Origin: an uncultured Lachnospiraceae bacterium
GTDB taxonomy: Bacteria; Bacillota; Clostridia; Lachnospirales; Lachnospiraceae
Assembly: GCA_944383325.1 (NCBI GenBank)
Contig: CALWPC010000048.1
Coordinates: 1-64,000 of the forward strand
DNA: 64,000 bases
Reading direction: 5' to 3'
Position 1 is the first letter of the stretch, and every line of letters begins with the position of its first letter. Position numbers and translations under genes: made by a program. The notes under the pieces were generated by a model, which saw only the letters and a program-made list of their open reading frames with translations, made no database searches and was not told where the DNA came from. Of this stretch, positions 19,263 through 28,096 are shown piece after piece.

Positions 19263-20131
19263 TGCGTGCGATTTACAAGAGAGAACTGAAGTCCTTTATA
19301 GCTTCTCCGCTGGGATATGCATTTATGGCGTTTTTAATATTGATCGTCAGTATTTATTTCACGAAGTACAGCCTGATGGACGGTTATCCGTGGTTTGGGG
19401 GCATATTGGCCGCCACGACGTTTGTCTTTTTAATCATCGTACCGCTGCTGACGATGAGGGTGTTGGCGGAGGAGCGGCGCCAAAAGACGGATCAGCTGCT
19501 TTTGACAGCGCCGGTTACGGTGAGCGACATTGTTCTCGGCAAATTTTTTGCGCTCTTAACCGTTCTTGCCATTCCGATGCTCTGGTTTTGCCTGTATCCG
19601 CTGCTGATGATGAGCTTCGGCAAGACGGCTGCGTCCGTGCCGATGGATTATCTGTCGATTTTCGGATTTTTCCTGCTCGGGGCAGCGAATCTGGCCATTG
19701 GTCTGTTTATCTCGGCGCTGACAGAAAACCAGGTGCTCTCCGCAGTGCTGACGTTTGCTGTTTTATTAATCTGTTACTTTTCGCAGAGTCTGGTTGGATT
19801 TATTCCCGGGACGGCGAACGCGTCGCTGATCGGCTTTACGGTTTTGATTGTTTTGGCGGCTCTCGTGTTGTTCATTATGACTAGAAATGTGTTGCTGTCG
19901 GGAAGCGTGGCGGTCGTATTGGAAATCATCCTGATCGCCGTGTATGCGCTGAAAAATGAATGGATGGAAAATGCGATCGCCAAAGTATTTAGCGTGATTG
20001 ATATAAGCGGACGTCTGGATAATTTTATCGAGGGGATTTTTGATTTATCGGGCGTTGTATATTATATTTCGGTAGTGGCGCTGTGTCTGTTCCTTTCGGT
20101 ACAGGCGATTCAGAAGCGCCGCTGGAGTTAA
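19262..20131 (+). CDS. ABC transporter permease, GldF-like
   Basis: This is a 289-residue membrane protein with about six hydrophobic segments. The N-terminus IYKRELKSFIASPLGYAFMA is typical of ABC-2/GldF permeases, whose amphipathic first helix precedes the membrane domain. The stop of the ATPase gene and this start share a base (TGATG); a GTG three bases earlier is an alternative. It is the partner of the preceding ATPase. Confidence 0.88.
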   Translation: MRAIYKRELKSFIASPLGYAFMAFLILIVSIYFTKYSLMDGYPWFGGILAATTFVFLIIVPLLTMRVLAEERRQKTDQLLLTAPVTVSDIVLGKFFALLTVLAIPMLWFCLYPLLMMSFGKTAASVPMDYLSIFGFFLLGAANLAIGLFISALTENQVLSAVLTFAVLLICYFSQSLVGFIPGTANASLIGFTVLIVLAALVLFIMTRNVLLSGSVAVVLEIILIAVYALKNEWMENAIAKVFSVIDISGRLDNFIEGIFDLSGVVYYISVVALCLFLSVQAIQKRRWS

Positions 20132-20147
20132 TGAGGAGGGCGGACAG

Positions 20148-21548
20148 GTGAAGTCAAATGAAGAAAAGAAGCGGCATTTAAAAAACGGTTCATATAGCGC
20201 CGCGCTCACCGTGGCTGTGGTTGCGGTATTAGTTGTCGTAAATTTGCTGATCAGCGCGCTGCCGTCCAATTTGACCAAATTTGATATTAGCGAGCAGCAG
20301 CGTCTGAACTTTTCGGATCAGACAAAGGATCTCATCGGCGGTCTCGATAAGGATGTGACGATCTATTTTCTGACCGAACAGGGCAGTGAGGACGGCACGA
20401 TTGAGGAAATGGTAGCAAAATATGGCGCGATGTCGTCCAGGATACAGGTTGTATCAAAAGATACGGCGCTGGATCCGGATTTTGTGTCCGCTTACACGTC
20501 CGAGACGGTGCCGAATAACAGTCTCATTGTAGAATGTGGAGAGCGCAGCAAGGTCATTTTATACAGCGAAATTTATGTGGAGTCCACGAGCACCAATTCG
20601 AGCGGGCAGTCGGTTGTGACAACGGAGTTTGACGGAGAGGGACAGCTGACTAGCGCCATTGATTTTGTGACGAGTGATCAGCTGCCCACTGTCTATACGC
20701 TCTCGGGACATAAGGAAGCCGCGCTTTCGGACTCGCTGATTTCTCAGATTAACAAGGACAATCTTGATGTGGAGAGTTTGTCTCTGCTGAGCATGGAGCA
20801 GGTGCCGGAAGACTGTGATGCGTTGATTATCAACGGTCCTCAGCAGGATCTTTCACAGGCCGAGGCCTCGATGATCGGAGAATATTTGCAGGCCGGCGGA
20901 CAGTTGATTTATGTTGCGGATTATCTTGCCGGAGATTTGCCGAATCTGGAAGGCGTGCTTCTTGAGTATGGAATCTCGTTTGAGGAAGGCGTGGCGGTGG
21001 AGTCGGATTCCAATTACTATTATCAGTACCCGTATATCACGATTCCGCAGATGCACAGCCACGCGATTACGGATCCGCTGATTGACAGTCAGATGCCGGT
21101 GGTGGCGCCGCTGAGCCGGAGCATTGAAGTGAGCGACCTGACAGGAGTGGACTATACGACGCTGTTTGCCACGACAAGCGGGACTTATCTGATGCAGGAT
21201 GATACGCTAGGCGATCAGGCCGGAGTGAGAAAACTGGGTGTGATTGTGGAAAAGGAGACGGCAGACGGCGCGATAACGCGCGTGGTGGCCTATGGTTCGC
21301 AGTCGATGTTTACCGAAGAGGTCAACACGACGCTCGCGGTTGGCAATTACGACCTGTTTGCAAATACGCTTGGGTACCTGTGCGAGCATGAGAGCGCCAT
21401 TTCCATCCGCGCGAAAAGCATGGACGGCACGCAGCTTGCGCTGACGTCGTTTGAGGCAAATCTCTGGAGCGCGGTTGTAGTCGTGCTTGTCCCGGCTGCG
21501 CTTTTAGTTGTCGGCGTGGTGATCTGGATTCGAAGGAGGAGACGATAG
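20148..21548 (+). CDS. GldG-like ABC auxiliary membrane protein
   Basis: The protein is 466 residues. It has one N-terminal membrane helix (about 17-40), a large outside domain and a C-terminal helix followed by a run of arginines. The outside part carries the pattern of GldG/ABC-auxiliary proteins (KFDISEQQRLNFSDQTKDLI, then PTVYTLSGHKEAALSDSL). The start is GTG after GAGGAGGG. It overlaps the next gene by one base. Its role is probably to couple the ABC pair to an extracellular process. Confidence 0.85.
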   Translation: MKSNEEKKRHLKNGSYSAALTVAVVAVLVVVNLLISALPSNLTKFDISEQQRLNFSDQTKDLIGGLDKDVTIYFLTEQGSEDGTIEEMVAKYGAMSSRIQVVSKDTALDPDFVSAYTSETVPNNSLIVECGERSKVILYSEIYVESTSTNSSGQSVVTTEFDGEGQLTSAIDFVTSDQLPTVYTLSGHKEAALSDSLISQINKDNLDVESLSLLSMEQVPEDCDALIINGPQQDLSQAEASMIGEYLQAGGQLIYVADYLAGDLPNLEGVLLEYGISFEEGVAVESDSNYYYQYPYITIPQMHSHAITDPLIDSQMPVVAPLSRSIEVSDLTGVDYTTLFATTSGTYLMQDDTLGDQAGVRKLGVIVEKETADGAITRVVAYGSQSMFTEEVNTTLAVGNYDLFANTLGYLCEHESAISIRAKSMDGTQLALTSFEANLWSAVVVVLVPAALLVVGVVIWIRRRRR

Positions 21549-22666
21549 TGTCAAAGAAAGCAAAGACAATGGGCATTCTTGGAGGACTCCTGCTGATTCT
21601 TGTGATTGCGTATGCCAGTCTGTTTATATATAATGCGCGGCAGCAGTCCGGTGAAGAGGAGAGTGAGGAAGGGATTCTGATCGGCGAATTGGACGCCGCG
21701 GATATTACCGGCTTTGCATTCCAGGTTAATGCGGAGGACTTTGAAAACGATGTTTATACGTTCCACAAAAGCGGCGACAGCTGGATGTACAAGGATGACT
21801 CCAAATTTCCGGTGAATCAGAATGTGGCGGAGGCTAAAGTGACGGTGCTGTCTGCTGTATACGCAAAGCGGCTATTAGAGGAAAATCCGAGTGATTTGTC
21901 CAAATATGGTCTGGATGAACCGGTTTTGACGGTATCAGCGACAGACGGCAGACAGACGATCACGTATCTGGTGGGAGATTACAATGCCAATACGGAGACG
22001 TATTATATTAAGATCAAAGATGACCCGAATGTGTATACGGCGGACGGCTCGCTGTGGGTTGCGTTCAGTATGAATTTGTATGACATGGCCAAAGTGGAGG
22101 AAGTGCCGGAGATTCAGTTGGATCATATCACCCATGTTAATATTCAGAATGGAACCGATGAGCTAGATTTCACATTTAACCGCGAGGGAACAGAGGAGGA
22201 AGCGTCCACAGGTAAGGTGACGATCACGGGAACCTGGTATATCAAGGATGAAAACGGCGCGATTGTTTCGGCGAATTCGTCAAAGACGCAGCTGTTGATG
22301 AACCTTTTGATTGAATTGGAGTATTTGAGTGAAATCAATTACAACAGCTCAGAGAGCGAGCTGGAAAGTTACGGACTGCTCAGTCCGTCGGCAACGGTTA
22401 CGATTGATTATACGGTCGATGAAGTAGATTTAAAGACGGTGGAACAGGTCGAAGTGGATGAGAATGTCAATGAGATTGCCTACGAGACAAACAGCGTTGA
22501 GAAACAGTATGTACTGAAAATCGGCGGTTCCAGTTCATCGTATACTTATAACGACGATTATTTTGCAACTGCCGGCGGTTCCAGTGCAGTTATGACTGTG
22601 GACGCCTCCACGGTGGAAATGCTAAAAGGGCTTCGGGCAGAAGATTATATCAGCGCGACACAGTAA
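21548..22666 (+). CDS. DUF4340 domain membrane-anchored protein
   Basis: The protein is 372 residues with an N-terminal anchor (GILGGLLLILVIAYASLFIY, about 9-28) and an extracellular DUF4340-type region. The repeated module is recognisable by WMYKDDSKFPVNQNVAEAKV, then LLEENPSDLSKYGLDEPVLT. Such proteins commonly follow GldG-like genes. The start is GTG, overlapping the GldG stop. Function is unknown; no catalytic motif was seen. Confidence 0.82.
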   Translation: MSKKAKTMGILGGLLLILVIAYASLFIYNARQQSGEEESEEGILIGELDAADITGFAFQVNAEDFENDVYTFHKSGDSWMYKDDSKFPVNQNVAEAKVTVLSAVYAKRLLEENPSDLSKYGLDEPVLTVSATDGRQTITYLVGDYNANTETYYIKIKDDPNVYTADGSLWVAFSMNLYDMAKVEEVPEIQLDHITHVNIQNGTDELDFTFNREGTEEEASTGKVTITGTWYIKDENGAIVSANSSKTQLLMNLLIELEYLSEINYNSSESELESYGLLSPSATVTIDYTVDEVDLKTVEQVEVDENVNEIAYETNSVEKQYVLKIGGSSSSYTYNDDYFATAGGSSAVMTVDASTVEMLKGLRAEDYISATQ

Positions 22667-22790
22667 ATTTTTAAAATTTTCGTTTCTTTTGTTTCAAAAT
22701 TGTGCCGCATATTTTTGTCTCTTTTGTGCATATTACTACAAAGAGCAGGAATGCTTCTTAGACAAGTAATGATCAAAGGAGAGTTCAATT

Positions 22791-23150
22791 ATGAAGGGTT
22801 TAAAAAAGATTCTTTTTATGGCTGTTGTGCTTGTTACCGCCGGATTGTTTGTCGCATGCGGAAATAACAAAGACACAACCGGAGAAAAAGACAAAGACGC
22901 CGAGGCGACAAAGGACGTCGATGTGACGGAAGCTGCGGAAAAAACCGAGGATGTAAAAACGACGGAACACGCCGGCGCCACCGAGAATGCAGACCGCGAC
23001 GGCGATGGAGTCGTAGACAATGTTGTGGATGACGTCGGGGATACCGTCCGGGACGGCGTTGACGATGTTGTGGACGGCGCTGAGGACGTCACCGATGATC
23101 TGACCGGAAATCGCACGGAAAACCCTGCGGCAACAGATGAGACAAGATAA
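22791..23150 (+). CDS. Small acidic lipoprotein
   Basis: The protein is 119 residues. It has a signal peptide ending in a lipobox-like LFVACG (Cys at about 23), so it is probably lipid anchored. The mature part is almost wholly charged. An acidic, threonine-rich stretch is followed by heptad-like repeats of VDDV/VDGA type at about 78-105 (NVVDDVGDTVRDGVDDVVDG). No family was recognised. It follows the Gld-like block but has its own terminator. Confidence 0.8.
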   Translation: MKGLKKILFMAVVLVTAGLFVACGNNKDTTGEKDKDAEATKDVDVTEAAEKTEDVKTTEHAGATENADRDGDGVVDNVVDDVGDTVRDGVDDVVDGAEDVTDDLTGNRTENPAATDETR

Positions 23151-23157
23151 CATGCAC

Positions 23158-23196
23158 GAAGAGTTTCGGAAAATATCCGGGACTCTTCTTTTTTTT
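23158..23196 (+). terminator. Intrinsic terminator after the small lipoprotein
   Basis: The stem GAAGAGTTTCGG pairs with CCGGGACTCTTC (twelve pairs, two of them G-U, seven-base loop) and is followed by eight T. It separates the lipoprotein from the alcohol dehydrogenase gene. Confidence 0.88.
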
Positions 23197-23208
23197 GCGA
23201 GGAAAGTC

Positions 23209-23237
23209 TTGTGTTTTGGTGGCAAAAAGACTATAAT
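23209..23237 (+). promoter_or_regulatory. Probable promoter of the first iron alcohol dehydrogenase
   Basis: TTGTGT (23209-23214) and TATAAT (23232-23237) are 17 bases apart. A second possible -35, TTGACA at 23243-23248, has a weaker GATCAT at 17 bases (23266-23271). Both lie after the terminator and before the AAGGAGG site of the gene. Confidence 0.5.
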
Positions 23238-23294
23238 TAATATTGACAAAAAAATAACAATATAGGATCATGATGTGCAGAAGGAGGAATCATT

Positions 23295-24473
23295 ATGAGC
23301 AGATTTACGTTACCGAGAGATATTTATTATGGGGAACACGCTCTGGAAGAATTAAAGAACCTTCAGGGCAAAAAGGCGATGATTGTCCTTGGAGGCGGTT
23401 CGATGCGACGGTTCGGCTTTTTGGACAAGGTGATTTCCTATCTTGAAGAAGCGGGAATGCAAATACAGCTTTTCGAGAATGTGGAGCCGGATCCGTCAGT
23501 GGAGACCGTAATGAAAGGCGCAGAGGCAATGCGGGCGTTCGAACCGGACTGGATTGTGTCGATCGGCGGAGGATCTCCGATTGACGCTGCAAAGGCGATG
23601 TGGGCATTTTATGAACATCCCGAGACGACATTTGAAGATCTGATCACGCCGTTTAATTTTCCGAAGCTGCGCACAAAAGCAAAATTCTGTGCGATTCCCT
23701 CGACATCGGGGACGGCGACAGAGGTGACGGCGTTCTCGGTTATTACAGATTATGAAAAGGGGATTAAATATCCGCTCGCAGATTTTGAAATTACGCCCGA
23801 TATTGCAATCGTAGATCCGGCGCTGGCGGAGACGATGCCCAAGCATCTTGTGGCATATACCGGAATGGATGCGCTGACCCATGCAATCGAAGCGTATGTG
23901 TCCACATTACATACCGTATTTACGGATCCGCTAGCTATTAAGGCAATTCAGATTGTGAATACGGATCTTCTCAAATCTTATGACGGGGATATGGACTGCA
24001 GAGCGCAGATGCATTACGGACAGTGCCTTGCCGGAATGGCGTTTTCCAACGCGCTGCTCGGCATTGTGCATTCCATGGCCCACAAGACGGGAGCTGTATT
24101 TTCTACCGGCCATATTACGCATGGTCTCGCAAACGCGATGTATCTTCCGTATGTAATCCGGTATAACTCCCAAAATGCTGAGGCGGCTGAGAGGTATGCA
24201 CAGATTGCCGGCGCAATCGGGATCACCGGTACGCAGGAAGAATGCATTTCCGGTTTGTGCGCGCGGATTCGTGAGATGAATGATTATATGGGCATTCCGA
24301 AGACGCTCCAGGAATTTGGCGTTCGGGAAGGGGAATTTAAAGAAAAGCTGTCCGCCATTGCGGAAGCGGCTGTTTCAGATGCGTGTACCGGCTCGAACCC
24401 GAGAAGTATTGATCCGGCCACGATGGAGAAGCTGTTTACCTGTATTTATTATGGGAAAGAAGTTGATTTTTAA
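23295..24473 (+). CDS. Iron-containing alcohol dehydrogenase
   Basis: The protein is 392 residues of the group III (iron-activated) alcohol dehydrogenase family, close in type to butanol dehydrogenases. The nucleotide-binding GGGSPID is at residues 91-97. The probable metal ligands are D192, H196 (MDALTHAIEAY), H259 and H276 (IVHSMAHKTGA, ITHGLANA). The start follows AAGGAGG. It stands alone between terminators, so the substrate cannot be read from context; reduction of a short aldehyde with NAD(P)H is the usual role. Confidence 0.92.
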   Translation: MSRFTLPRDIYYGEHALEELKNLQGKKAMIVLGGGSMRRFGFLDKVISYLEEAGMQIQLFENVEPDPSVETVMKGAEAMRAFEPDWIVSIGGGSPIDAAKAMWAFYEHPETTFEDLITPFNFPKLRTKAKFCAIPSTSGTATEVTAFSVITDYEKGIKYPLADFEITPDIAIVDPALAETMPKHLVAYTGMDALTHAIEAYVSTLHTVFTDPLAIKAIQIVNTDLLKSYDGDMDCRAQMHYGQCLAGMAFSNALLGIVHSMAHKTGAVFSTGHITHGLANAMYLPYVIRYNSQNAEAAERYAQIAGAIGITGTQEECISGLCARIREMNDYMGIPKTLQEFGVREGEFKEKLSAIAEAAVSDACTGSNPRSIDPATMEKLFTCIYYGKEVDF

Positions 24474-24489
24474 TCTTTGCGAAAACCAT

Positions 24490-24524
24490 AAAAAGCCCGG
24501 GGCAATGCTGCTCCGGGACTTTTT
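24490..24524. terminator. Bidirectional terminator
   Basis: AAAAGCCCGGGGC pairs with GCTCCGGGACTTTTT (one bulged A, one G-U pair), giving an A-rich and a T-rich flank. It serves the alcohol dehydrogenase on the + strand and the convergent short-chain dehydrogenase on the - strand. Confidence 0.88.
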
Positions 24525-24557
24525 GTATGCTGTAAGGTGAAAACAGGGCGCGCGAAG

Positions 24558-25292
24558 TTATGTCCATCCGCCGTCGAGCGTCAAAATCTGGCCGGTTAAG
24601 TAGCGGGGCGCGGCAGCCAGTTGGCTGACCAACGCGGCAACTTCATCGGCGCGTCCCATACGGCCGAGCGGAATGTCTTCGCAGATTGCCTCCAGTTCCT
24701 GCGGCTTGTAGCGCCCGTTCATTGCGGTGTCGATGATCCCGCAGGCGATTGCGTTGACGGCGATGCCGCTTGGGCCAAGCTCCCGGGCGAGCGCTTTCGT
24801 AAATGCGTTGACGCCGCCTTTGGAAGCGCTGTACGCCACCTCGCACGAGGCGCCGTAGCTGCCCCAGACTGAAGAAATATTGATCATGCGTCCGCTGTGG
24901 CGGGAAAGCATATGAGGAACCACAAGCTTGCTCATATAAAAGACGCTGAACAAGTTGGTGCGCATCAGCTGTTCCCATTTTTGCTCAGTCGTATCGGTGA
25001 GCAGTCCGCTGTAGCTTATGCCTGCATTGTTTATGAGCAGATCAATGGAGGGAAACGCCTGCGCAGCCTGTGAGACGATGCGTTCGCAGTCGGAATAGAC
25101 GCCGACATTGCCCATGCAAAGCAGACATTGAATGGAATAGTCCGCTTCCAATTCCCGTTTCAGCGCCTGCAATTCCTCCTCAGTCTGAGAACAGTTCAGC
25201 GCCAGATGGTAACCCTCGCCGGCGAGCTGCCTGGCAATCGCGGCGCCGATTCCGCGGGAGGCGCCGGTAATCAGAGCAGATTTAAATTTCAT
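24558..25292 (-). CDS. Short-chain dehydrogenase/reductase, FabG-like
   Basis: The protein is 244 residues. The Rossmann motif TGASRGIG is at residues 9-16, NNAG at 88-91, and the catalytic set is S141, Y154, K158 (INISSVWG, YSASK). The start giving MKFKSALITGAS is seven bases after AAAGGGGA; an earlier in-frame start adds seven residues. It is of the 3-oxoacyl-ACP reductase type but sits far from any fatty acid genes, so the substrate is uncertain. It may be one of the many general ketoreductases. Confidence 0.9.
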   Translation of the reverse strand: MKFKSALITGASRGIGAAIARQLAGEGYHLALNCSQTEEELQALKRELEADYSIQCLLCMGNVGVYSDCERIVSQAAQAFPSIDLLINNAGISYSGLLTDTTEQKWEQLMRTNLFSVFYMSKLVVPHMLSRHSGRMINISSVWGSYGASCEVAYSASKGGVNAFTKALARELGPSGIAVNAIACGIIDTAMNGRYKPQELEAICEDIPLGRMGRADEVAALVSQLAAAPRYLTGQILTLDGGWT

Positions 25293-25321
25293 ATCATAAT
25301 CCCCTTTCCTCATATGTGTTC

Positions 25322-25350
25322 AGAATACATAATTTTTGCATTTTTGGCAA
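25322..25350 (-). promoter_or_regulatory. Probable promoter of the short-chain dehydrogenase
   Basis: On the - strand TTGCCA (complement of 25345-25350) and TATTCT (complement of 25322-25327) are separated by 17 bases. It overlaps a possible opposite promoter for trxB. Confidence 0.5.
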
Positions 25351-25364
25351 GAGTATTGTATGAT
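25336..25364 (+). promoter_or_regulatory. Possible promoter of the thioredoxin reductase gene
   Basis: TTGCAT (25336-25341) and TATGAT (25359-25364) are 17 bases apart. The -35 match is weak. The two divergent promoters would share DNA, so their activities may be linked. Confidence 0.4.
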
Positions 25365-25444
25365 AGTGTACATGAGAGCACGCGGCATGTGCCGAAAGTG
25401 TTTTGGAGTAAAGCGGCAACATACAATGCAGTGGGGGAGTGATT

Positions 25445-26383
25445 ATGGCGAAAAACATATATGATGTGATTATCATCGGAAGTGGACCGGCGGGCATGGC
25501 GGCGGCAATTTATGCACAGCGCGCACGCCTTGATTTTGTAGTCCTGGAGGAGCAGTATATTAGCGGCGGACAGATTATCAATACGTATGATGTGGACAAT
25601 TATCCGGGGATGCCAAATATCAGCGGAATGGAGTTGGCAAATCGGATGGAGGAGCACGCGAAAGGACTGGGCGTTCAGGTTACGCAGGGCAGAGTGGAAG
25701 AGATAGCGGATCTGGGCGACTGTAAGAAAGTGAGGACGTCGCAGGAAGAATATATGACCAGGACGGTGGTGATAGCGACAGGCGCACGCCATGCACAGTT
25801 GGGAGTGGCCGGAGAGCAGGAGTTTTCCGGAAAAGGCGTCTCCTACTGCGCCACATGTGACGGAGCTTTTTTTAAAAAACGCGTCGTATGCGTAGTGGGC
25901 GGCGGCGACGTCGCCGCGGAGGACGCCATTTTTCTTTCCAGATTGTGCGAAAAGGTTTATCTCATTCACCGCAGGGATCAGCTGCGCGCGGCGGCAGTTC
26001 TGGCAGAGCGAGTGGACGCGCTGCCGAATGTGGAGATACTGTGGAATACGGTTGTAGAACGGATTGAGGGCGGCGAGACGGTAGAACGCGCGGCGCTTTA
26101 TAATAAGAAAGAAGACCGACGAAGCGTCCTTGAAGTGAACGGCGTTTTTATTGCGGTTGGAATTCGTCCGAACAGCGAGCCGTTTGGCGGGCTTGTAAAA
26201 ACTGATCAAAATGGGTATATTTGCGCGGATGAAACGGGACGAACCGATATACCGGGTGTGTTTGCGGCCGGTGATGTGCGGACAAAGCAGCTGCGTCAAA
26301 TTCTGACCGCAGCATCCGACGGCGCAAATGTAGTTACTTCGGTACAGCAGTATTTGTTAACAAGTCAGACATCAGTGATCTAA
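25445..26383 (+). CDS. trxB: Thioredoxin reductase-like flavoprotein
   Basis: The protein is 312 residues. The FAD-binding GSGPAGMAAAIYAQRA is near the N-terminus, the redox pair C135-A-T-C138 sits in the canonical YCATCDG, the NADPH-binding GGGDVAAEDA follows, and the FAD motif FAAGDVRTKQLRQI is near the C-terminus. This set fits low-molecular-weight thioredoxin reductase, which passes electrons from NADPH to thioredoxin. No thioredoxin gene is adjacent. The ATG at 25445 is preferred over the GTG two codons earlier. Confidence 0.93.
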   Translation: MAKNIYDVIIIGSGPAGMAAAIYAQRARLDFVVLEEQYISGGQIINTYDVDNYPGMPNISGMELANRMEEHAKGLGVQVTQGRVEEIADLGDCKKVRTSQEEYMTRTVVIATGARHAQLGVAGEQEFSGKGVSYCATCDGAFFKKRVVCVVGGGDVAAEDAIFLSRLCEKVYLIHRRDQLRAAAVLAERVDALPNVEILWNTVVERIEGGETVERAALYNKKEDRRSVLEVNGVFIAVGIRPNSEPFGGLVKTDQNGYICADETGRTDIPGVFAAGDVRTKQLRQILTAASDGANVVTSVQQYLLTSQTSVI

Positions 26384-26491
26384 ATGTAGAAAATATAGAA
26401 AGAAATTAACAATATATAGTGAAATACCTCCAAAAAACGCGAAAAATGTTACAAATTCGTAATGATTTTAACGAAAATATGAACGGAAGTA

Positions 26492-26520
26492 TTGACAAGC
26501 CATAGGGATGGTGTTATCAT
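26492..26520 (+). promoter_or_regulatory. Promoter of the NlpC/P60 gene
   Basis: TTGACA (26492-26497) and TATCAT (26515-26520) are separated by 17 bases, one base short of perfect consensus. The leader to the ATG is about 80 bases. A WalR-like element lies upstream at 26447-26463. Confidence 0.8.
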
Positions 26521-26608
26521 ACTGCGTGAAGCGATTTTTAACAAATCTGTAAATTATATCTATTGAATTGTAACTTTTTGTAAAAAAGGGAAGTAAATGG
26601 AGGTATGT

Positions 26609-28045
26609 ATGAGAAAGTTAGTCATTAGGACGACTGCCTGCTGTGTACTCAGCACTTGCATGATCGCCGGTACTGCGATGATCGGTAATGCAAAGAATGC
26701 AGCGACGGTTCTTCCTACTGGAGGTATCGCCAATGTTCTCGGCGAATACTGTACGACAGACTCAGAGTTGCCTAGCGCAGGTATCACAGACACGTTAGAT
26801 AAATACGCATTGTCGAAGGCGGATGCCGATATTGTTAGCTCAGTATCAAAAGTGAGCGAAGAGTACAGGAATCTCGTGATTGCACAGATTGATCCGTATG
26901 TAACGGTTCGGGCTGAGGCGCGGGATGATGCTGAGGAGGTCGGAAAGCTGTATAATAATTCAGCGGCGACCGTGCTCGGAGAGTCCGGCGAGTTTTATCA
27001 GATCACGTCCGGCAATGTGACAGGCTATATTAGAAAAGACTGTGTGGTTGCAGGTGAAGCAGCGCAGGCAGTCGGCCAGCAGATTGGGGAGCGTCTTGCG
27101 ACGGCGGCGTTGAATTCGATGAATATCTATGCGTCGATGGACACCAGTTCCCAGATTCTGTATATTGTAAGCGAAAATGAGACGATGCAGGTGCTCGAGG
27201 AGTTAGGCGACTGGGTTCGCGTTTCCTATGCGGGCGGCGAGGGCTATGTGTTGGCGAGCAATGTGACGCTGTCCACGAAGTTTGCACAGGCAGAGTCGAA
27301 GGAAGAAGAGGCGGCTCGTATCGCAGCGGAGCAGGCAGCAGCGGAGGCGGCGGCAGAAGCAGCGCGTGCAGCTGAGGAGGCAGCCCGTGCAGCCGAGGCA
27401 GCAGAAGCGCAGGCAGCGGCAGAAGCGGCCGAGGAAGCAGCGCGTCAGGCACAGGAAGCGGCTGAGGCAGCGGAAGCAGAGGCTGCAGAAGAAGCGGCAC
27501 GTCAGGCGCAGGAAGCAGCTCGTGCGGCGGCAGAAGCAGCGGCTGAGGCGGAAGAAGAGAGCGAGTCTTCAAGCAGCAATTCTTCGTCTTCTGAGGACAG
27601 ACAGACAAGCAGCAGCTCAGATTCTTCAGAATCGTCTTCTGATCAGAGTGAATGGACAAGCAGCGAGTCCAGTTCGTCAGGAAGCGCTTCTACAGGACAG
27701 CAGATTGCAGATTATGCACTGCAGTTTGTTGGCAACCCGTATGTATGGGGCGGGACAAGCCTGACAAACGGTGCGGATTGTTCCGGTTTTGTTCTGTCGG
27801 TATTCAGTGACTGCGGCATCAGCGTAGCAGGAAGAACTGCTGCAGCGCAGGCGACAGGCGGTACGCGGATTTCAGCTAGTCAGCTGCAGCCTGGCGACCT
27901 CGTATTTTATGCGAGCGGCGGAAGAATCAGCCACGTAGCAATTTATATTGGCGATGGACAGATTGTCCATGCAGCAAACTCCAGAAAAGGAATTATTGTA
28001 TCGAGTGTCAACTATATGACGCCGTATAGATATGTTCGTTATTAG
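26609..28045 (+). CDS. Secreted SH3b/NlpC-P60 cell wall hydrolase
   Basis: The protein is 478 residues, exported through an N-terminal signal peptide (about 1-28). Two SH3b-type modules follow at about 95-147 and 167-220 (VTVRAEARDDAEEVGKLY; MNIYASMDTSSQILYIV). An alanine/glutamate/arginine-rich coiled coil runs at about 230-325, a serine-rich linker to about 365, and a C-terminal NlpC/P60 domain completes it. The catalytic triad is C391, H442, H454 (GADCSGF, ISHVAIYIG, IVHAAN). It probably cleaves peptidoglycan stem peptides. The start follows TGGAGG; an ATG at 26597 overlaps that site. It has its own promoter and terminator. Confidence 0.93.
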   Translation: MRKLVIRTTACCVLSTCMIAGTAMIGNAKNAATVLPTGGIANVLGEYCTTDSELPSAGITDTLDKYALSKADADIVSSVSKVSEEYRNLVIAQIDPYVTVRAEARDDAEEVGKLYNNSAATVLGESGEFYQITSGNVTGYIRKDCVVAGEAAQAVGQQIGERLATAALNSMNIYASMDTSSQILYIVSENETMQVLEELGDWVRVSYAGGEGYVLASNVTLSTKFAQAESKEEEAARIAAEQAAAEAAAEAARAAEEAARAAEAAEAQAAAEAAEEAARQAQEAAEAAEAEAAEEAARQAQEAARAAAEAAAEAEEESESSSSNSSSSEDRQTSSSSDSSESSSDQSEWTSSESSSSGSASTGQQIADYALQFVGNPYVWGGTSLTNGADCSGFVLSVFSDCGISVAGRTAAAQATGGTRISASQLQPGDLVFYASGGRISHVAIYIGDGQIVHAANSRKGIIVSSVNYMTPYRYVRY

Positions 28046-28058
28046 TATGTAGAACAAA

Positions 28059-28096
28059 AGACCGGTTATCCGATTGGATAGCCGGTCTGTTTTTTA
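28059..28096 (+). terminator. Terminator after the NlpC/P60 gene
   Basis: AGACCGG(T)TATCC pairs with GGATAGCCGGTCT around a four-base loop and is followed by G and a run of T. The T-run is also the first part of the 20-bp inverted repeat that begins at 28091. Confidence 0.88.

Noticed and set aside
19108..19884. 258-codon open frame across the GldA/GldF junction
   Set aside because: It lies in another frame of two well-supported genes and its protein is arginine- and cysteine-rich without family features.
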